Origin: Opeltia flavorubescens
Lineage: Eukaryota > Ascomycota > Lecanoromycetes > Teloschistales > Teloschistaceae
Direction: 5' to 3'
Assembly (NCBI GenBank): GCA_000442125.1
Contig: KE546967.1
Coordinates: forward strand, 1,054,001-1,118,000
DNA: 64,000 nucleotides
The notes beneath the pieces are model-generated. The model saw only the letters and a program-made list of their open reading frames with translations. It was not told the origin of the DNA and did not search any database. The translations under genes were made by a program, and so were the position numbers. Below, in pieces: positions 45,264-58,635 of this stretch. Position 1 is the stretch's first letter; every line of letters begins with the position of its first letter.

Positions 45264-48200
45264 TGGCTGTATCTTTCAAATCTTCCAATCAAGTTGCGTT
45301 GAAGAGCATTGTGCCGGCCAAACGCTGTGACGACATCGAATGCATTCCACCTGTTCCATGGACACAAGACGCCATGGGTCATTGGAAAGGGGAGACAAGG
45401 GGTGTCGTGCGTCTTCCTCAGTACGAAGGCGTTCAACTAGGATCGGGCTCGACGTATATCTCTGGGCGTTTATTTCCTGTTTTCTGTATTGCTGCTAGGA
45501 CGCGGCGGACCGGTGGGGATTGGTATGTAGATCTGGATGCGAACATGTCTTTTACTTGAAGAGCCTAGGAGGAATGCGATTCTGCGGTACGGCATAAATG
45601 CCTTTTACTATTATGCTATCTCTACCTTCATCCAGACTTGCGTTGACATTGGACCCATTCATCTTACGTCAGGTATAACTACCGTTTATGACTGATTTCC
45701 CACCTTCAGCGACAATTTGCGGACTGTGTATGTATATTAAACGGATGTTTGACTCCATCACGATGACCAATAAGAAACGCTAGAGGCATCTACCTGTTCA
45801 GATGGAGTCAATCGAAAGGAGTTGATTGTCAGCTCGCGGAAATTAAAGCATCCAGTAGCAACATATAGCGTGCAAGCTGACAACGACCCCAGGACGAGTG
45901 TGCTTACTGACGTACTATGCGATCCTATGTTGAATCGTTGCATCTGGCCATGCTGGTCTTGGCAAATTCGGGAATCAGTAGAGCAGAGGACCTAGCACTG
46001 AAAAGTTGGCAACGACCTCGATACAACAGCAATACCGTGAGCTATGGCGGTGCAATTGGGCAAAGAATAAGATGAACGGTCGCGCGGATATAGAATGGTA
46101 GCGAACCACTGAGCACGTTGGCGGCTGGGAGTTGGGAGAAGCTTTGCGGCAATGATGGATTTCCGCGGCAACACGGTGCTGCTGGTGGTGTTGTGTACAG
46201 CATCGATAACCATGCACTAACGGATGTTAATAACCCTTTATCAAGAGACAGAAGTCCATTCGCTTCTTAACATTGGTGATATGTGCGTTCCGATGTAGGC
46301 GGACAAGGAGCAGACACATCTAAATAAACGATACGTTGAGGACCATCCCGTGAAGTCTTCGTCGGTGATGATGGGCAATGATGGCTGCGGACAGCGCCCG
46401 AGGCGTTGGTAAGCGTTCAATTTATCAATTAATCCGCAAACAGGGTTAACGGCGCATGAACATTGGACGTTCTCAAGGTTTGCAATCCCTAACCTTCAAG
46501 GGTCAAGCTAGCCTTGAGAGAGAATGCTTTCAGCAAATGCGATCAATTCATCCTCTCTTATAAATTGCAAAAACAAGGCTTTTGTTTTGACGACGTTGTA
46601 TTGTCCCAATAAGATATAGATGAAAACGACGGGTTCGTATCGCGTACAAGTTGAGGTACGACGGGGTATTAGGTCACAGTTCGGCTACGTGATATTTGAT
46701 GGGGCTATGGTTGTCCCCACAAAATGCAAGCTGCAGGAAGCTCGGTAGATATTCGAATCATGTTCGAGAAGGTCGAGAAGGGGGAGATGAAACCTTCTGG
46801 CAACGCGTGTCGAAGCCTTTCCGACCTTCTTTTGCTTCTTCGCCACCACCCGGCTGCTCGCTAGCTCCAAACTTTCGCGCTGTGGTTGTGCGTGCGGTGT
46901 TGGAAATATCGAGCTGTCGTGCTGGATATGATCTTGGTGAAAACGAATCCTGATGCAACAATGGGAATCATGTATTCAGCCCCATACGAGAGCGACAGCC
47001 GCCGGCGTGGTTTGGAAGTATGAAGTAGGAATATTAATTCTACCGGCGCGATGACTGTTCTAGGAAGGCAATGGAAGAGGCAGATCGGATGATTCTCTCG
47101 ACTGAAGTCCTCCAGTCGGGTATTTTTCTGTGCTGTGCATCCTTGCCAAGCGCACCAATGCCTCCCACCCACTCATTGCCCCCCCGGTCAGTAGAAGCCT
47201 ATGTCGAGACAAGTACCCGGTGTGAACCTGTCTTTTCTTTATTGCGACGGTCACTGTTATATGTGCCAACTAAGCGAGAATCCTTTCCATTCGTCTCATG
47301 CCTGACACGACACAGTACATTCCGAGCTCTTCAATCCCTCAGCTGACGGCCGACACTCCCTACTGCTGTTATTGCTGCTACCGTCAGCATCCACGTTAAC
47401 CGCTACATCTCCTATACTCCAACCTCGGCCTCGGGTCGCCCTACGAATTCCCCAGGCCAACTGTCTTGCCGATCCATCATCACTCGAGCCTTCCCCGGAC
47501 TAGCAAGTCAATCGTCCCGCTCCTCCACCTTTCCGCCGCGACTTCCTCCTCGAAGCTTGATCTCATTCTTCCAACCTAATCCAAGCTGCTCTGACCCGTT
47601 CCGATCGCCCGCGCCTGCCTACTCGCCGTCATCCTTTCGTGTGTGCATTTACCTTGTGCTTTGGCTTGGGTCTTCGAATGTCGTCGGATATCGCGCCTGG
47701 ATCCTGTATATTTGTGCCTCCAACCTTCCCGCCGCCTTGATCGAGGCCTTCACTTCTCGCTGTTCATAATCACACAGCAATTGCCAATTGACCGAGACAA
47801 CTGAGGCAAGCTGGGTATTTCTCAAAGACAGCCTTTGAGGGAGAAAACTCACTGGTCAAGGGGGAAGCACACACACGACTCAGTCAGTCCGTCAAAAGAG
47901 CTGGGCTGTGGAACCAAACTTTGATTAGGCTACCCAAGCAAGAGCCTCCGAGCTGGACCTGCGAAAGCCATTGCAAAAGATATTTGCCACTGAGGTCGAG
48001 GTTCTGGCTGGCCAGCTAGCCAATGAGCTTTTGGCAGAGAACCGGCCGAAGGACCAATTACCAGACCTGCCAACCTGGCCGAACCAGCTGAGCTCGCACC
48101 ATCTTGCAGCAGTCGTGTCTCTCACACCAATCGAGAGGGCCGGCCTGGGAAATTCTACCGTCCCATCAAAGTATCTTCCCGCCCTGAGCTGAACCCCTCC

Positions 48201-48355
48201 TAGGAGTGTGGGTAGGTTTGCTCCAGGGCTTTGAAGAAATCTTCCACGACACGGCGCTAGAGGGTTCTTCGGGTTGTTGCGTTTAGCACCAAAGGCAAGG
48301 GACAGGGTGGCTTCCGCGACGTTTGCCTGCCTTCAAGCTACAGTCACTAGCCGTC
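45264..48355. other. Long intergenic region with probable PDE leader
   Basis: 3.1 kb without a recognised gene. The first few hundred bases are the CCR4 3' flank. From about 47100 the plus strand becomes C/T-rich with many short ATG-led frames, as expected of a long promoter and leader for the phosphodiesterase gene. No RNA gene was found. Confidence 0.5.
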
Positions 48356-51300
48356 ATGGATTATGCAGCCTTCCATATCGTCTATGTGGACAAGCGAGCC
48401 AGCGCCGGCCTCGACGGGAAGTATCTTGTCACCATTGCACCTGACCTTTTAGCTGAGCAGCAATCGGCTCCATCAACAAACGAGACGAAACAGCAACCAA
48501 ACTGTTTCGGACAAATTTCGTCGGAAATCGCAGTAGTCCGGCACAATCTTACTTGCCTGTTGTCGAGCTTTCATGGAGGTATGTCCAACTGGACCGAGTC
48601 CTCGAATTCTTCTGTGACCTCCTCCACAGAGTAGCTTATTTCCCAAGCGTGTCCGACTAACAGAATCCAGTGCACATATGTACCAGCAAATCGTCTTGCC
48701 TGACAAAGCTTGTAGATCTTTCCTCTGATAATTCAAATCAGCCAACGCTGGTCATATTGGAAGTCGCAATGGCAGTTGAAGTCCGACACGCGAATGATCG
48801 ATTGTCACACGATTCCCACCAGTCGACATCGAATATACAGCCTTCGACAAGTCACTGGTTCCCATCAGCCCCGAGCCGACCTTCTTCGGTCACTCAAGAT
48901 TCGAATCTCTTGGGGATTATCACGTCTCGGAACGCCAGTTCGGAGTTGTCGAATTCAGTCGTCCCGCTTGTATTCATGCAGCCACCGGAAGACGCGGTGG
49001 AGACGGACCAACAACAAGCTCCTAACAAGGGCATGATCTCAGTGCCCCACGACATGCTACGATGCATAGACGAGGGTGCGGCTGATGTGTATTTTAGTCC
49101 CCTTACACTGGACAGTATACGTAGCATAGCATCTCACGCATACCGCATTCGAAAGGATAAGCTCAAGCACCAGGCGTTGATCCAAGAAGCTTTGAAAGTG
49201 CGGAAGCGGTCGTGGGTCGGAATCGACGATCGCAAGCCGTATGCCTATCTTCGAGAAGAAATGTTCGTAGCCTCAAACAATCCTGTGCCTGGGCTAGAAT
49301 GTACTAAAGGTTTTCAACAGGGTGTCAGGTCTCATGACCGGTATCTGCTCCCCCGACAATACACAGCCGAAAATAGGTCACAGGTATATCTCATTATACC
49401 ATTGATTTTATCTCCATCTTACTCGTTTACAGTCTCGTAGCCGCAGACCCTGGCGACCATTCAATCCTGATCAACGCTCTCGCCTCTTGGAATTTCTCCG
49501 CCCATGACTTTTCAGAGGATGAGCTGGTGTACGCTGCTTTTTTCATGTTGCAACATGCGTTACACATGACTGAACTTGAACGGTATCGGCTTCCTGCAGG
49601 TCAGTCAAGGGATGCACGGTCTCCCACCGAAGCAAATCTGCAAAAACCCGAAAGCTAATGGGGAGGTGCAGCTGATCTGATAACCTTTTTATTTGCTAGT
49701 CGAGCAGCTTATAATTCTTTTGTTCACTATCACAATTTTCGGCACGTCATCGATGTTATGCAAGCAGTCTTCTATTTCCTCCTCCGCATTGGCACCTTAC
49801 CACCTTATGCACGAAAGGGTGAACATCCTCCAGACCACCCCGGGCCAGAGTCAGCTATTGGAAATCTGCTACGGCCTTTTGACGCGCTCACACTTCTCAT
49901 CTCTGCTATCGGTCATGATGTTGGCCATCCTGGTGTCAATAATGCGTTCCTTGTAGCGCTAAATGCGCCGCTTGCTCAGCTATATAATGACAAGTCTGTA
50001 TTGGAATCATTTCATTGTGCTGCATATTCACAAATCCTACGGCGCTACTGGAAATCAACCTTTGAGGACAATGCTATGCGAGCACTGATGATCAACTCAA
50101 TATTGGCAACTGACATGGGTCTGCACTTTAAATACATGGCCGATTTATGTAACATGCGGGAGAAGGTGCATCACAACGGAAGCATGGGCGAGTGGAGTCC
50201 ACAAATTATCGATGAGTATCGAACGCTCACCTGCGGCTTACTCATCAAATGTGCTGACATTAGCAACGTTGTAAGTGTTCACCACCCTTCATCCCGTCCT
50301 ACGAGGTCGGTCTAACGTTTCCTAGGCTCGGCCGTTTGGTATTGCAGCAAGATGGGCGGATATACTTCAGCTCGAATTCGCTAATCAGGGCATTATGGAA
50401 GGAGATCTTGGGATGCCGACCACACTCTTTGGAGGCCCCCCCGAATTAGGCAACTTAACTAAGCTTGCGAATTCTCAGACTGGATTCATGAACATTTTCG
50501 CTCTTCCTCTCTTCGAGGCAGTAAGCGACATTCTCCCTGGGATGGCCTTTGCCGTTGACGAGATGAAGATTAACCAGCACACCTGGAAGCAGAAAATCCA
50601 ACATCAGGGCTCGACGAAGGAAAAGAAAGAGTCGGTATCCTCGGAAAGCTTCCTTTCTCCTCGTTCAGGGAGTCCCAGCCGTTCATCCAGCCAACCTGAG
50701 CTTTCACATCCTGAAGGTCTCCCAGCGTCCCAGATTTCGTCACATATTCTGACCTCAATGAGGTCTCCAACCATCCCTGAAAGGGAAGAACCACGTCGTG
50801 CTTCCACTACATCGGTTTCACTTCCATCCTCTGATATGCTAGCACATCTACCATTGCAAGATTCACGACGTTCATCCTTGAGTGGTCACCTGGGTCACCC
50901 GGCTTCTATTACCGATCAGCTTTCCTCCTCGCGACGCTCGTCTGGAGCATACCCGTCGGGCCACAGAATGTCAGCCGTACATTCAACTCGGCGTTCGAGC
51001 GCTACAAGTCCTGGGCAGCTGCAAGTGAGCGTCATCGCCGACTTGAGCTCACGACCCCAACCAACTACACCAGCGACTGAGAACATCCAACCTGGCCGAC
51101 GTGGCTCCGAGGGCACGCAGACAAATGCATCCACTGTCACAAGTGATACTGGTAGCCAAAATATCACTGCTTTGAGTGGTGGAGGCAGTACCGCACGTAA
51201 GGGGAGTAAGAGTAGCGACGGAGATCAGATCTTTGGCCAGCAGCGGTCCGTAGCCTACTCCATGGCTCGGCAATCTCCGTATTTTACCCACGAACGGCAT

Positions 51301-51651
51301 TCGTCTGGTGGGCATACTAGTCGTAGCCAGTCTGTGCCTTACTCTCCAACGGAGACACAAGCCACGAGCGTGACTGAAGACAGTGATGATAGAAGCCAAC
51401 GATTGCACGAGCGAGGCGGAAGCAGCACCATCAAAGAAGGCGTGCCGGAAATTCTGGACGTCGAAAAGCCTGGAAGTGGGCATCGACTGACCGGCTCCGG
51501 AACTTCGGGCCACTCTAAAGGTCCAGACGTCAAAACAGCGGTGGTGAATGGTGGACATCATTCCCATACGGATCGTTTGGTGACGAGGAAAAGTTCTAGA
51601 TTCCTGAACTTTTGGAAGAAGAGGGGTAAAGTGACTGATTCCGGCCCATGA
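48356..51651 (+). CDS. PDE2: High-affinity 3',5'-cyclic-nucleotide phosphodiesterase
   Basis: This enzyme hydrolyses cAMP to AMP and so turns down PKA signalling. Five exons: 48356-48578, 48671-49376, 49433-49599, 49672-50270 and 50326-51651 (1006 aa). The start MDYAAFHIVYVDKRA resembles the N-terminus of other fungal PDE2 proteins. The catalytic HD domain spans about 330-680: YHNFRHVIDVM (metal His), AIGHDVGHPGVNN (His447/Asp448) and CADISNVARPF (Asp561) are all present, so it should be active. From about 690 to the end it is Ser-rich and disordered, with many RRS/RHS motifs that look like PKA-type sites, and a basic tail. The donor of the second intron (GTCACA) is weak, and a GTATAT alternative 5 bases on breaks the frame. 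Confidence 0.93.
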
Positions 51652-52140
51652 ACGTTCTGCAGACACCTCGAAGGATCCTTGTTTTCTATTTCCACTTCTT
51701 CGGCGTCGGGAATATACGCAAACATGACAGACCTTTGCATTTTCGTCGGATTCATCGAAAACGGAGGTGATGAGGAACAATGCGACATGTGGTGAAAATG
51801 CTTACAGCTGGAGCTAAAGGGCGTTCTTGATCTTCAATGCAGATGGAGAGGTCGAATTGGGCAGATACCCCCGGGAGTAAGTTGGAGCGCTTTTGTATCT
51901 TTATTTCTTCGTCGGCATCGTTCTTACATAGTCAATGCTCTAATCGCTCGGTGATGAGGTTGGACGGGTCAGCCATGGCCTAGAATGAGGAGCCGCAGCC
52001 CTCTTCTCCTTCCGGCGAGCGCTGTCATTATATACATAGTAGGCAAGGAGCAACGTTTTACTCTATCTTGGCCAATGAAAATTTTGCACATCAGGTCCGC
52101 TGTTGAGAGATACTTAATCCTAATTAGCGAGCGCTTGCCC
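51652..52140. other. Convergent 3' region
   Basis: 489 bp between the stop codons of the phosphodiesterase and the Rdx gene, which converge. No gene seen. Confidence 0.5.
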
Positions 52141-53428
52141 TTATCCGCAGTCTTCACACCCTTGTATTGCGCTATCTATATTACTCGTCTCCCTCTGCAT
52201 ACTCTCCGCCACGATCTCACCTCCATCCTTCTCCTGCCTTGAGTTCAACTTTCTGCTTCCACCTCCGATCTCTTCGGAGTCATTATCGAGACTTCGGCGC
52301 CCTGCAAAGGATGACATGATTTCTGCTACCATTTTCTCGGCTGTTTGCATTGCCGAAACCTCAGCCGGTGTTTGCTGCCGTGTCTGGCGATCCTTGCCCT
52401 CATTCTTCATTAAGCTTTCCGGAGGTTGAGACAAGAGATCTGCCGTTGTCTCCTCTGTTCGCTCGTCCGAGGAGGATGAGATGGACGTCGGTGGGTTTAG
52501 GTTTTGCAACTGAGCTTGTGGGGTGGTGGTGTTGGTGGCGATCTGCGAAACGTGGCGATCGACGTGCCCTAGATCCCGGCTAGGGTCGATGATGTTGCGG
52601 ACAAGCTGTTTAAGTATTTTTGTTTCTGAGATGAAAATAGAGCGTTGGTCAACATTGGCCTGATGAAATGGGGAGAACCAGTAGGAGAAGAATAGTGCCT
52701 GGAAACGGACCCGGAACAGAGGATGATGAGTGAAATATGGGAGAAACCATAAGCCTGGGATAGCAACGAGGAGAATATAGATGTTGTGGTAATCAGAGAG
52801 GGAATAATCTGTGATTTGAGCGGATGAGAAGAGAAGAGAAAGAGGAGGAGGAAGTCATGTTCGCGTCTGACAATGGGCGGAAAGCGGTAAATTACCTGGA
52901 AAGCCTCCATCTGTCTTGCGGTCCCAAAGCCGGGTTGTTTGAGGTTTGGGGGGGTGCTCCCCATAAGTAATGTTATCATTCAATTCTCCGTTGATTGTAG
53001 AAGGAGTTGGCGAGTGAGTGATTTCGATGGTGAATACGCCTCCCGTTGCAGGGACAAGTGTGACTTCTCCTAAGGAGGTAGAGAATGTGGAGAGTAGTTC
53101 CTGAGCATACTGTGGCGAGAAATCAATGCAGATCAGCCATTGAGGAAAAACAAGAATACTGCTTTATTGCTTCCAATGCAATGGAAACTACGGTGAATTA
53201 GCTGAAGGTTAGAGAGGAGGGAAATCAATACACACGTCACCGTCCAAAGGATGGAATATGTCGTGAATGGTACAACTCTTCAGCCCGTAAATCCAGTCAA
53301 GAGAAAAATTTTCTTACCCATGCAGATCGAAGTAACCATTTGCACAACACGCAGAATTTTATGGTCACGCGAGGTAGCTGGACCGGAGGTTCCTGCGTTG
53401 GTAGAGAATGTTGTTCTGTGGCAGCCAT
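52141..53428 (-). CDS. Rdx (SelW/SelT/SelH-like) family thioredoxin-fold protein
   Basis: Exons on the minus strand are 53428-53318, 53109-52896 and 52625-52141 (269 aa); introns are 208 and 270 bp, longer than elsewhere in this window. The first exon ends with FCVLCKWLLRSAW, giving the redox CxxC motif (both cysteines, no selenocysteine codon). Exon 2 continues YAQELLSTFSTSLGEVTLVP and ATGGVFTIEITH, and the family's RLWDRKTDGGFP is followed across the junction by ETKILKQLVRNIIDPSRDLG. The last 140 residues are a Ser/Glu-rich extension outside the domain. Rdx proteins are thought to be thiol oxidoreductases; the fungal members lack an established substrate. Confidence 0.88.
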
Positions 53429-54140
53429 GATTCTGCCTTACGAATTAACCCTGCACTTGAATCACCGGAGGTATTCAAAGGTAGGATGATGCAGCTTCAT
53501 GACTACACGCTCTTGCCGCACGCTTACAGATTCCGCTCGCACGAGCACCATGCATGTCAACTTAGGAGAAGCGTTCATTGAAGTGCCCAACTATAGAAGG
53601 GGTTGACTGTTGCATTATCCTAGATCAAACAAGTATTTACATGCTCGGTGGCCGCAAGGAGTTAGCTCTTTGGATACTCTTTGCTTAACGCCTTTGTACG
53701 CATTTGATCCACCAGCATGGAGTTTTTCACGTCCGCAACAGATTAAGAACGTAGACATATCCCCTCATTGACACACCAAGGAAAATATTGCAATCGTCGA
53801 CCACAAGGAGGCATATGTCCTGGAGTTCCGGGTGACCGACAGATATAGGAGTTCGAGCGAGCTTCCTCAAGAGTGACGATCGAGGAAAGTGGATGAAGCG
53901 ACCGCTTGCGTTGCACAACGATGCAGTGATCCGGTGGCAGCGGAGAGGAGGGGTTGAACGTATGACAACGGAGTAATGCCGACCGCGCTGCCATGTGTCG
54001 CTGTGCTCGGCTACTTAGAGGCGGTGGAAAGCAAGAGCAGAAGTCGAGGCGAGATGGAAGGGATGTGGTATCGATGAGGCAACGAGAAAAACGATGAACG
54101 ACCGTTGAACGCCAGGCTGATCCAGATACAAATAGCTCCT
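53429..54140. other. Intergenic region between Rdx and G gamma genes
   Basis: 712 bp containing the Rdx promoter and the G gamma 3' flank; both genes are on the minus strand. Short frames only. Confidence 0.5.
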
Positions 54141-54612
54141 TTACATGACAGAACAGCAGGGGTTAGGCTGTTGCGGTGCGTATGGATCTTCACGTTTGTC
54201 CACCTGCTCATCATGGGCATCTTGTCAGTCACTTTCCATGATTGTGTGGACGCGCTCCCGGCGCATCCCGTCGGATGTCAAGATGATGACTGACCTGTCC
54301 CCATAAAGAAGGCACCATGAAGTCTTTAGTATTCTGGCAGTACTGTATTAAGCTATCGCAAAGAGTAATCGGTTAGCACAGCCTCAGGAATTTATCCGAC
54401 CTCGATGAGGCGGGGTTGTGGTTGCTGTCTTGGTGGTGGTGGAAGGAATGCACTCACGACATGGAAGCCTCTGATACTTTTATACGAGGTCGCTCGAGAT
54501 CTTCCTTGAGGCGCGAGTTGAGCTCGTTCAGCCGTCGCAGTTTGAGGTCGGCCATGCTTTGTTTCTTGTTCTTGACGTCTCCGCCCGCGCGGATTTCATA
54601 AGCGGCCGGCAT
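54141..54612 (-). CDS. gpgA: Heterotrimeric G-protein gamma subunit
   Basis: This is the gamma subunit that forms the membrane-bound beta-gamma dimer of fungal G-protein signalling, acting in pheromone and developmental pathways. Exons on the minus strand are 54612-54458, 54352-54295 and 54203-54141 (91 aa). The N-terminal coiled coil reads [20 protein letters not shown] and [18 protein letters not shown]. Splicing yields [19 protein letters not shown] and [10 protein letters not shown]. The C-terminus is PCCSVM: a CaaX farnesylation box preceded by a palmitoylatable cysteine, as in yeast Ste18. The ATG at 54612 ([13 protein letters not shown]) was chosen because family members start there; the upstream open frame lacks an ATG that fits. 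Confidence 0.93.
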
Positions 54613-55193
54613 GCCGTCAATTGCCCTCTGGCCGGGACCTGAGGATCTCGTTGGCGGCGGAGTTGACGCGATGGAGGGACCTGACGGGTTCGATGAGGCG
54701 TGCGCTGGTCGAGCAATGTGTGATTGTGTGGGGGTTGAGATGGGTCGTTTTGGTGAGCGAGACACAAGTCGGTCTCAGTAGCAGCCAGTTGCGAGGCCCA
54801 GTAATTTGGGGCAGACACTAAGGCGAGCCTAACAACGGATCGGCTAGACAAATTCGCGATAGAACGCTTCTGAAACTGAATCTTTCGATGAAGCCGTGAA
54901 AAGTAGAGTGCGTTTGGATAATGTCGGCGGTCAAAAGGGATGCAGCTGATTCTTGTTGGCAAAGACTGCGTTAAGCTTCAGAGTAGAAGCGAGCAAACAT
55001 ATAATAATAATGCAATCCCGATGTGTCGAAATCTCTCTCCTCACAGGGCTAATTAAAATCTTGGCGCCGCTTACCTAATTCGGCTACCTCGTCCCGCAGC
55101 CGAGATTTCACTCACCAACTGTGCGTCAGTCCACTTGACTACAATATCACTTACCTCGCATCCATCCACATCAGTGCTTTGCATCTACCCAAG
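54613..55193. promoter_or_regulatory. Divergent promoter G gamma/eIF3a
   Basis: 581 bp between divergent start codons. The eIF3a start has a good fungal context (CCCAAGATGCC). No specific element was recognised. Confidence 0.45.
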
Positions 55194-58100
55194 ATGCCGC
55201 CTCCTCCGCATACGAAGCCGGAGAACGTACTCAAGGTTAGTTCCGCCAGCTCCTTTACTTGCGGTTGCTATAGAAATCTCTAGAAGAGACGGACCAGCTG
55301 ACCAGCGTAACCGGCTACAGCGAGCCCAAGAGCTCATCGGTGTTGAGCAGTCACAGGCTGCTCTCACCATTCTGCACGAGCATGTTACGTCTAAAAGGTC
55401 TCGAAATAGCCCCATCGCTTCATTGGAGCCGGTTATGCTTTTGTTTGTCGAGCTTTGCGTCGACCTCAAAAAGGGTAAACTCGCCAAGGATGGACTTTAT
55501 CAGTACAAAAACACCGCACAGAATACCAACGTTGGAACGATCGAGGTAAGCCATCGGCAATCCAGGTGTTTTACAGAATCCGCTGACGGCTATGCTTGCC
55601 GTAGCTTGTTCTGAGAAAATTTATCGAACTCGCCGACGCTAAAGTTACCGAGGCACAAGCAAAAGCAAATGAGATTCAATCCACCCTGGAGCCGGGTGCC
55701 ACTGGGACTACAGTGGAAGATCTCGAAGCTATTGAAACGCCGGAATCGATCCTCCTATCCACCGTGTCCGGTGAACAGTCTAAAGACCGTACCGATCGGG
55801 CTATTGTCACCCCATGGCTCAAATTCCTTTGGGAGACGTATCGAACCGTGCTCGAAATACTGAAGAACAATGCGAGACTCGAGGTCATGTATCAGCAGAC
55901 GGCCATGCAAGCCTTCTCATTCTGCCTCAAGTACATCCGAAAGACAGAGTTTCGAAGACTCTGCGAGCTGCTTCGAAATCATGTCCAAAACGCCGCCAAA
56001 TATCAGTCGCAGATGCACGCCATCAATCTCAGTGATCCTGACACACTCCAGCGACATCTCGACACTCGATTTCAACAACTCAATGTCGCCGTTGAGCTGG
56101 AGTTGTGGCAAGAGGCTTTCCGAAGCGTCGAGGATATCCACACCCTTCTCAGTCTCAGCAAACGTCCAGCGAAGAACATCATGATGGCAAACTACTATGA
56201 GAAGCTGACACGCATATTCCTCGTCAGCGAAAATTACTTATTCCACGCTGCTGCGTGGAACCGATATTATAATCTCTTACGACAGTCTGCCGCCCTTGTT
56301 GCAAATAATCAAGGCCAAAAAAAGGACAATCCGGCAACGACCGAGGCCGATCTCACTCGAGCGGCTTCATTTGTCCTACTGTCGGCTCTATCCATACCTG
56401 TCATCAGTACCTCGCGATCCCGGGGCGCGCTGATCGACATAGATGAGGTCCGAAAGAACAAGAATAATCGTTTAACCAGCCTGCTCGGTATGTCCTCAGC
56501 ACCGACCAGGGCGGTATTGTTCAAGGATGCAATGAGCAAGGGGCTGCTCAAGCGGGCGAAGCCAGAAATCCGCGAATTATATCAAATCCTCGAAGTTGAT
56601 TTTCATCCGCTTTCAATCTGCAAGAGGATATCGCCAATCTTAGCACAAATTGGCTCAGATAAGGAGATGCAGCAATATGTCGCTCCTTTGCAACAGGTTA
56701 TTCTAACCAGACTTTTCCAACAGCTCTCGCAGGTATATGAATCAGTAGAGCTTCGGTTTGTCCAAGATCTTGCTCAATTTCCGGATCCGTTCCAGATCGC
56801 ATCAGGTACCATCGAGAAATTCATCATGAACGGCTGTAAAAAGGGCGACTTGGCTATTCGCATAGATCATTCATCCGGTGTTCTTACCTTTGAATCCGAC
56901 GTTTTCTCGTCTGCGAAAGCTTTGCACCCTGGCAGTGCTGCCGGATCGTCCGAGTCAGAGACCAGCTCAGTGCAACGATTACAACGAACACCCGCGGAAA
57001 TCGTTCGGTCACAGCTCACTCGCTTGGCTAAGACTCTCTACGTGACCTGTCAGTACGTTGACCCAAGCTTCAATGAAGCTCGCCAGCAGGCCAAAGCCAC
57101 AGCTCTCGCCAGAGCAGGAGCAGGTGCCGAGCAAGAACATCAGGATACTCTTGCACGACGTGCTATCATCGAGAAGAAGAAAGAAATAGCTTCTGATGCT
57201 CTACAGAAGAAGCAAAAAGAAGAAGAGACTCGCAAGCGCCTTCTCGTCCAGCAGCGACAAGAAGCTGAAACCCAGCGACTGAAAGAGGAGCAACTAGAAC
57301 GCGAGCGCAAGCGTCTCAAAGATGAGAAAGATAGAATTCGCCGTGAGAACACTCGTCAGGAGTTGGAAGATCTCAAGAAGAAAGGTATCAACATTGAAGA
57401 CGTTGACATTGACGAGCTTGATAGCAATCGCCTACGGCTGCTTAAGATTTCCCAGTTAGAAAAGGAGAAAAACGACCTCAACAAAAACCTGAAGGTCACT
57501 GGCAAACGTATTGATCATCTGGAACGAGCATTTAGGAAGGAAGAGCTAAAGCTGTTACCCAAAGATTATGAGGCACAACGCCAACGGGACATCGCTGCTT
57601 TCGAGAAGGCTCGAGCCGAAACTCTGAAGGAAGCAGAACGAAAGCACAAGGAAGATGTAGCATTGAAACACCGTCTAGGTAGACTTTTCCCGGTCTATGA
57701 GACCTTCCGCGCCGATCTTGAGGAACGGCGTCACGAAGAGTTTGAGAAGAGGCGGAAGGACGCCGAGAAGGAATTTAATAAGCAGGTCGAGAAGCGCAAA
57801 CGTGATGAGAGAGAGCGAAAGGCTCGAGAGCGAAGGGAGCGCGAGGAAGCAGAACAGAGGGCCCAAGAAGAGCAAGATCGAATTGCAAGGGAAGCCGAAG
57901 AAAGGGCGGCGGCCGAAGAAGAGAAGAAGAAAGCCCAAGCTGAAGCTCGTGCCAAGAGAGAAGCTGAGAGGAAGTACGTTCAGGATGTGCATTGACGCTG
58001 GAAATAAACTGACTCATTACAGGGCCGCCGACGAACAGGCTGCACTCCAGCGTCGTCGTGAGGAAGAAGCTGAAGCCCGACGTGCTGCTGCGAAAAGGGC

Positions 58101-58635
58101 TGGAACAGCCCGTATCCCCGAACGTGCAGCTCCAGCTCCCCTTCGAGCAGACTCTTCAGAAGCTCCATCAGGACCACCTCGCCTTAATCTTGCAGGTAAG
58201 AAACCAACTTGGAGAGAGCGGGAGGCCCAGAGATCAACGGAGGGTGCCACCGCACCGCAAGCCGCTCCGCCCGCGCCTCCTTCTGATATCGCTACCGCAG
58301 AAGTCCAGCTGCCCAAGAAGACTGGTTATGTCCCGCCTGCTCTCCGTAACGAGGGTGCTTCCCGCGGTCGCTCCGATGTCCAGCCGCCTCCGGCCGCTCG
58401 TGATGAGAGCTCAGGTGGTGAGCCTCCAGCCAAATGGCGCCCAAGTGCACGCCGCGATGATGTTGGCCGTGACGGATCGCCCGCTGACAGGCAGTCATCT
58501 CGCTTCACGGAGTTGCGTCGTGGGGCTGGTCGAGAGCAGTCCCCTGCTGACGGAACGAAGCCGGATGGCTCAGCCGAAGGAGCAAAGCCAGCTCCTGGAA
58601 AATATGTACCCGTGCATATGAGGAATAAGGGGTAG
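55194..58635 (+). CDS. TIF32: Translation initiation factor eIF3 subunit a
   Basis: This is the largest scaffold subunit of eIF3, which bridges the 40S subunit, eIF4 factors and mRNA recruitment. Exons 55194-55235, 55321-55545, 55605-57973 and 58023-58635 give 1082 aa. The 42-nt first exon encodes [14 protein letters not shown], continued by [20 protein letters not shown] and [20 protein letters not shown]. The PCI domain lies at about 330-510, with [11 protein letters not shown] and [14 protein letters not shown]. Residues about 560-880 are a long charged coiled coil, then an Ala/Pro/Arg-rich tail ending [11 protein letters not shown]. The last intron (49 bp) falls inside the coiled coil (AERK|AADEQ). 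A GCAGGTAAG string near 58192 mimics a donor, but the frame continues through it. Confidence 0.97.

Noticed and set aside
46381-46506. Mini-gene starting ATG GCT GCG with a GTAAGC to AACAG intron
   Set aside because: The intron would be 35 bp, below the usual minimum, and the product (about 31 aa) has no recognisable feature.
58180-58200. Splice-donor-like GCAGGTAAG in the last exon of eIF3a
   Set aside because: The reading frame continues through it and the protein is of normal length without another intron.
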